This document shows, one piece after another, positions 33,301-38,767 of a stretch of 38,767 nt of DNA. The notes below the pieces were generated by a model. That model had not been told where the DNA came from and ran no database searches. It saw only the letters and a program-made list of their open reading frames with translations. The DNA is from Setaria digitata. Taxonomy: Eukaryota; Nematoda; Chromadorea; Rhabditida; Setariidae. The translations under genes and the position numbers were made by a program. The number at the start of each line of letters is the position of its first letter. The first letter of the stretch is position 1. The stretch lies in assembly GCA_003640385.1 (NCBI GenBank), contig RCAB01000557.1, forward strand, positions 1 to 38,767. The letters are read 5' to 3'.

Positions 33301-35540
33301 GAATATTTTTAATTCATTTTCAATATTTGCAACCAGTCTTACCAAAACTCAACAAAACATGTACAATCGGATAAACGAAATAAATCATGAAATTTTTGCA
33401 TTTAGAAAGAAGAGAATTTAATACTGTTGAAACGGAAATTGTCTTCCTCAATATAACTTGAAGTTTACCAACTTTTTTCCTTCAGCTCAAAATGAAATAG
33501 CATTAATTTATTGACAAATGTACTTTCTTTGACTATATTTTGGGAGGAAGAACGTATTAAAGATTAGGAACTTTTGTTGCTGTAAGTGAATAAATTTTCC
33601 ATTTTTTTAAGAAAAAGGAAAAAAAACGCAATTATTCATCAAAGAGAAAAAGAAGAAAATTTTACTTTTTTTTTATTAAGACACAGGAAATGTGTAAATA
33701 TTTGATAGTAAAAGAAAAAGAAGTTCATTTCTGCCCTTTTTTTTCTCGCTTAAATAATCGGAAAAGAATTGTAATGTATCATTTAAAAAGAAAAACTGAT
33801 GAAATATACCTGTTATCTTCTTGAAGCAAATTTAATTAACTGAGTTTACCAATTGAAATTATAAACAAAAGAGAATACTTGAATGCTGTATGTTTTGTTA
33901 AGTGAACGAAATTCGTAATCACAAGAAAGAGAAGTGATATTTTTCTTCTTTTTTTTTTGTAATTTTTTGTAAAAATTTGAATGTATCATTTCAAAAGAAA
34001 GAAAAATAGCCAAAAAAAATTGTTTTTTTTTTTTTAATAATATATTACAATTTGTTTAAAAAAGAACAAAAAAACAAACTTCTTTCATAATTTCATTCAC
34101 AGATTAATATCTTTTTTTTGCCATTTTCAAAAGAAAAAAAAAGAAAGAAAGAAAAAGGAAAAGAAATAAAATGAACAAATGTTTGTTCACATTTCACAGC
34201 AAAACAATTGAAAAAAAGAAATTAATTTTGAATTGTTGTTCAAATAAATTTACAAACTTTACAATTGAATTTCAAGTAGCTGAAGCATTAAGCATATACT
34301 ATTTAGAATAAGTCTTAAGTGGCATATAATTTAGCTTATACAACAAGCGGTGCCAGGAACAGACGCTGCAAATCAGAGCTGCCATTGCAATTGCCTTTCT
34401 TACCGTCCGAAAATCTTTGATCGTTTGAATTGAAACAAATTGCTTCAATTTAAAAATATTTCAATGAAGAAATGGCAAAGCAAATCTGAATTGTTTTATG
34501 GACTAGATAATGAAAATAAAAATATAAAAAAAAAACTCAAGTGATGCAATAACGTAAAATTATCAATTTTTTTTTCAATTATTTCAAATAATTTAATTTA
34601 TACTTCAGTTATATAAAATTTTGTTACATATTCTTAGTAATCACATGATAATTAATTATTTTTGCCAGTAATTGAAACAATTGATTGATGTTAGTGATAA
34701 CTTTTAACTCATTAAAAGCATTTTTTATTTCAATTGAATTTCAGTTGTTCTTTTATCACTTTCACACATGTGAAAATCATATTCATATACTTCGGTCTTT
34801 GATTTCCTAGAGTTATTTAAAACATTAACTGAAAAGATGAATAACTGTTAGCAATAGCAACGATTTATCATGATACTCGGACTTTCTTGTCAATTATTTA
34901 TGTCCATGCTAGCGTTAGTTATGTGTGATCAATCATTCTTTGTGATAATTAAAGACCTGAATCACTAGTAGCAGTCAATGATATCATCCATATCAAATTA
35001 AGTATGATCAAATTCTATATAAATAGACTTTTTCCCTACGTGGCCTTAAAATGTATTATCGCAACAATTATCTTCACACATATCATTAGTTATGTAATTA
35101 CTTCTATTGTAATTAAAAAGTAATTCGTACGAAAATTATCTAAAAATTTATTCATTATTTTTTATCGAAATATTACGGATTGTCCTTCTGTTGTGTTCAT
35201 TTCAAATTCCTCAGTTATTATTAAAATCGATTTCTGATTTTATTTGGTTCAATTTATTCTTTTTTCGTTTGAATTTTCAAACACATTTAGTCATATTTAC
35301 GTGATTGTTTTTTAAAAAAAATCATAATCATACGCCTAAAATGTCATTTTATTACATTCACCTGATATAATTACACGGTATGATATGAGGCACAAGAAAT
35401 GAATCATTATCATGATAACAATTTACTTCCGACCTAAAATTGCAATTGAATACAAGGTTACAAATTTCAGAACCTCCAATCGTTTTTCTTCTACGTATAG
35501 TGATTTGCTAATATTTGCTCGTTTAAATTAATGAAGATTT
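30399..35540. other. gene desert of low-complexity AT-rich DNA
   Basis: Contains T and A homopolymers (for example near 32169-32188), a CT tract near 32661-32681 and an AT palindrome at 32837-32911. Recurring TTTCCGG boxes occur near 31617, 31710 and 31813. Frames up to 128 codons (30369-30755) exist but are compositionally non-coding. One exon-like opening at 34335-34433 is noted. No gene could be supported. Confidence 0.45.
32837..32911. repeat. TA microsatellite and 16-bp AT palindrome
   Basis: (TA)9 at 32837-32854 leads into a 16-bp inverted repeat: arms 32852-32867 and 32896-32911 (core AATAGTATAATTTA) around a 28-base TA-rich loop. It can extrude as a hairpin; no function is implied. 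Confidence 0.75.
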
Positions 35541-35550
35541 TCTTTTTTAG
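35541..35550 (+). promoter_or_regulatory. candidate spliced-leader acceptor for the SOD gene
   Basis: TCTTTTTTAG ends three bases before the ATG at 35554. Nematode trans-splice sites often lie this close to the start codon. Confidence 0.45.
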
Positions 35551-35553
35551 AAG

Positions 35554-37189
35554 ATGGCTTCCTTCATTGCCTTTGTACCATATGTAATTTCGGCCATTTA
35601 TGCACTAAGATTTAATTCCGGAAGAACCAGTGCTATAAATGTAAATTTTGCAGCATTAATTGATAAAAGGCTGTCACTAAATCTTAACTAGTCATTAGTT
35701 TAATTAGTCTGCAACAATTTATTGTTGTAATTAATTTTAACGAAAACATTGGTTTTAAATAGTAAACTTTTCAGCTGAATATGAACACGATGGAAAAAGC
35801 AATCGCAGTGCTATATGCAAATAATACCAATAGCATATGTGGAAATATTTGCTTTCAACAGGTGAAATCATTTAATATCATTTAACTTATAAACATATAT
35901 TATTAATATTGCTATATTCAAACGCACTTCTAATCATCTTTAAGCTACATCTTATGAAACCTTTTGCTATCTTAGCTAGGAAAACGCTTCTTGTGACTGC
36001 AATACTTTCACACAGCGTCAACCAAACGTCTAAAACGTGTTTACGCCAACCGCCTCTCCACCTCGTCACGCATTAATATTTTCTTTTCAATATCCAAGCT
36101 ACAAATTCAGTGGTGATGGAAATATTTCGTTGCAAATCATATATTGCAAAATTATACATGAAGTAAAAATATATCTTGAGAAATATATCAAAATCTACTG
36201 GAATATAAAATGAAAGCTTCCTCTTTAATTAATGTCACAACCAATACATCAATATTAATTATATCAATGATAGATAAGCATGTTTGGATTGCGTTCTTTC
36301 AGAATAATATATATGCCTAAATAACTAATGTACTGTGCATGGATCGTTGATAGGCCTCAAAATTATATTTGCAGAATGCAAAAGGTGGGCCAACGATAAT
36401 TACTGGAAACATCAAAGGCTTAACACCCGGTCTGCACGGCTTTCATGTTCATCAGTTTGGTGACATAAGAAAGAGCTGTATAAGCGCCGGTCCACATTTC
36501 AATCCGTTCGGTAAAACCCATGGTGGGCCAACTGTTAGTTTTACTTCCTCTTAAATGCATTTTCAGTGTTAGCTAAATAAAAATTGTCTGTGATTCAGAA
36601 TTCATTCAATTTCTCATTTCTTTCACCTTTTCAGTTTTCAGTTTTATTAAATTAATGGTTGTGAAATTAATAAAATTAATGCTTCACTTGCATCCTCGTC
36701 CAAATGTTTTGATTAAAATGATAGGGAACTAGATAATTCATTATTGTAAATAGATAATTTTAATAAGAAATTGTAAATAGTAGCTAATTGTTTCTATTTT
36801 TTTTCGTCCCGCCAATATACTTGGTTTTTAAGGACATAGAAAAACATGTTGGTGACCTTGGAAACATCATGGTCGATTCCGATGGTACTGCACATGTTGA
36901 TATTTCTAGTAATCATATACAGGTATGCGCAAGAATATACATACGACCAAACAATAGGAAAATATTAATTTCTACCTTCCGTTTTATAATTCCCCAAATT
37001 TTAGTTTTTTTTTTTTTTATTTTGCAGTTAATGGGTCCACATTCGATCATCGGACGTTCAATTGTTGTGCATGCCAATCCAGATGATTTCGGAAGAGGAG
37101 TTGGCGATAAGAGGGAAGAAAGCCTGAAAACTGGAAATGCTGGTAGCCGTATTGCATGTGGTGTGATTGGCATTGCTTCTTTAGCCTAA
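35554..37189 (+). CDS. Cu/Zn superoxide dismutase, secreted (extracellular) form
   Basis: The enzyme dismutates superoxide to oxygen and hydrogen peroxide. Exons 35554-35640, 35775-35861, 36375-36533, 36833-36922 and 37028-37189 join in phase 0 throughout to give 194 residues. Residues 1-17 ([17 protein letters not shown]) look like a signal peptide, so it is longer than cytosolic SOD (about 150) and probably extracellular, like worm SOD-4; that orthology is inferred. Copper and zinc ligands are all present: H82 and H84 in [10 protein letters not shown]99 (AGPHFNP), H107 (KTHGGP), H116 and D119 (KHVGDL), and H156 (VVHANPDD). The active-site Arg is R182 and the disulfide pair C93-C185. A possible N-glycosylation site is at N45. 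Two extra cysteines (51, 55) in the N-terminal strand are unusual. The exon 4 acceptor is a weak TTTAAG. Tail-to-tail with another SOD gene at 38688. Confidence 0.93.
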
Positions 37190-37225
37190 AATTTTCGCTT
37201 CGTCAAGTGAAATTCGTTATGTATG

Positions 37226-37231
37226 AATAAA
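37226..37231 (+). promoter_or_regulatory. poly(A) signal of the secreted SOD gene
   Basis: AATAAA lies 36 bases after the stop codon at 37189. Confidence 0.65.
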
Positions 37232-38687
37232 TCACTATTCTAATACAACTCTTTTATGTTCCCTATTTAAATTTACTACTCATTTCTTCATTATATATTA
37301 TTTGCGTGACGGTTTAACGATTGTCATAATATCAAGACGATTGTTTTGAATTTTTCGTAAAAAATTTAGAACATACCATACATACCATCATCATTATATT
37401 TTGGAAGCGAAATGTCTCTCTCATATTCTCATTTTTTACAGTTTTGTATGAAAGCTTCGGTTGAGAAATGTAGTTATTCATCTCAACTTTATTTTTCCGA
37501 ACATTTTTTCGAATTTCATGAGGAAAAGGATTACAGGAATCCGGCCAATTTTAGATTCCAATTTTGATGGAAGTGTATAAAAATCAGCTGTGCAGAATCC
37601 ATCAGTTCGAAAACAAAAGGCTAGGGAGAAGGAGTAGGAAGTGCTGTATATTTACATTTTTGGAAGTTAACTGTTGACCACTGATATTACGACCCACAGT
37701 CACCAAATTTTTATTTTGGACAAGCGCAACGTCACTTTCTGGTTCCTGTCCCCGATTAATTTCCGCACTATGAGTTCATTTCGAATTTAAAACCTATCAT
37801 TTCAATCTTGTACATTAAGTGTCAATTACAAATTAAATTCCAATAGTTGCAAAAAAGGAATTAAAAACACCTCCAAGATCCAAAATACCGTATACTCAAC
37901 TCTAGTTTCTGCTATAATTGACGAAATGAACGTAAAACTGTCCTCATTTGAAACGAAACCCTGTAAAAGGCCAACATCCTCAGGACTTTTATTTTGAAAG
38001 GAATCCCATCACTAAATTTGAGAATTTACACTTTCCTAATGCTCCATGATAACATATATGAGATTCTTTTGTCACATAAAAATATAGCTTCAAGTGAATA
38101 ATAAACTTTGGAAAAATGTAGAACGACAGTTTTTCAGATAAAAATTAAAATTCTAGATTTTAACTAGATTTTCAGAGGTGATCAACTGCAATGTAAAAAC
38201 AAGCTGGAAACTGGAATAAGAATATTACTTAGTCTAGTTCCTAAACCACTGATGAAAAATAAGCACTTTCATGGAACACGATAGTCTTTCGCTATTGCAG
38301 CACTGAGACTAAAGCTGCTATGAGATTAATTCCAGAAGCATCGTAAACAACTACGCTACTGTGTGGGATGGATGCACTGCTGAAAGCATCAGGAAACCAT
38401 TTAAAGCATAATGTTTTTTTTTCTGCCACATATTTTAAATGATTTCCTACATGGAATTTATGAGCAAGTTACACAATATGTACTAAGAATGAAAACAATG
38501 GAATAATGCTGGTAGTTAATGAGTAATTACTGTTAGATCAAACAAGCAAAGTAAATTTTTCTACCTTCAATGCAACAAAATTTCACGGCAAATAAAATCA
38601 CCGACAACATAAGGAAATGACATCTGAAACTTATTACACTATAAATTTTCCTTCTGAAAAAGTGATTGATAAAAAAAAAAAATCGAT
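37232..38687. other. spacer between convergent SOD genes
   Basis: Moderately AT-rich single-copy-looking sequence. It contains the 3' ends of both flanking transcripts; no other gene or repeat was recognised. Confidence 0.45.
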
Positions 38688-38767
38688 TTAGGAAGCAGCA
38701 CAAACGCCGACAATACCACATGCAACACGGGCACCAGCATTACCGGTTTTCAGGCTTTCATCCTTCT
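38688..38767 (-). CDS. Cu/Zn superoxide dismutase, C-terminus (second gene, partial)
   Basis: Reading leftward from the window edge the frame gives [17 protein letters not shown] and ends GVCAAS before TAA (38690-38688). ESLKTGNAG[AS]R[VI]ACG is the conserved end of Cu/Zn SOD with the active-site Arg and the disulfide Cys. Only the last 25 codons are in the window. It differs from the SOD at 35554-37189 (which ends [13 protein letters not shown]), so it is a paralogue, not an inverted identical copy. Whether it is cytosolic or secreted cannot be told. Confidence 0.88.
   Translation of the reverse strand, partial: KDESLKTGNAGARVACGIVGVCAAS

Noticed and set aside
1..38767. Wolbachia-derived insertion or transposable element
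   Set aside because: No bacterial gene, transposase, reverse transcriptase or long terminal inverted repeat was recognised on either strand.

Overview
The window is eukaryotic nuclear DNA from a nematode, most likely a filarial or other spirurid worm. This is inferred from strongly AT-rich sequence, short GT-AG introns with TTTCAG/TTTTAG acceptors, acceptors just upstream of start codons that suit spliced-leader trans-splicing, Pol III tRNA genes lying inside introns, and the gene content (a LIN-54 protein, a Patched-related protein, a C-X3-C cysteine-repeat secreted protein and a secreted Cu/Zn superoxide dismutase). No operons, CRISPR arrays, insertion sequences or bacterial genes were seen.

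Layout. 2-160 (+): possible last exon of a gene cut by the window edge. 161-4268: gene-poor, with three TGTTTCGAA motifs and one E2F-like site upstream of lin-54. 4269-8050 (+): lin-54, nine coding exons, the DNA-binding subunit of the DREAM/MuvB complex. 8689 to about 9493 (-): the 3' end of an unrecognised gene, convergent with lin-54, whose reading frame runs through a same-strand tRNA-Ala(TGC) gene at 9457-9528. 11056-20892 (+): a 17-exon Patched-related (PTR) gene; its third intron contains tRNA-Lys(TTT) on + and tRNA-Val(AAC) on -, plus an inverted fragment of the tRNA-Lys. 22136-22625 (+): a two-exon gene for an 86-residue membrane protein with a Glu/Lys-rich tail. 24711-25184: an intron-containing tRNA-Leu(CAA) with a decayed, intron-retaining copy facing the other way beside it. 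26075-30226 (-): a five-exon gene for a secreted protein with C-x3-C-x3-C-x3-C modules. 30399-35540: a gene desert of low-complexity DNA. 35554-37189 (+): a five-exon gene for a secreted Cu/Zn SOD. 38688-38767 (-): the C-terminus of a second Cu/Zn SOD, tail-to-tail with the first.

The multi-exon models are spliced by eye. They are supported by the reading frame being kept across every junction and by family motifs appearing in the joined product. The genes do not form an evident pathway. The two SODs are a probable local duplication, and the tRNA genes show local copying and inversion. The most distinctive observations are the frame running through tRNA-Ala, the two inverted tRNA relics, the small membrane-protein gene built from exons too short to stand out, and a duplicated element just upstream of the cysteine-repeat gene.
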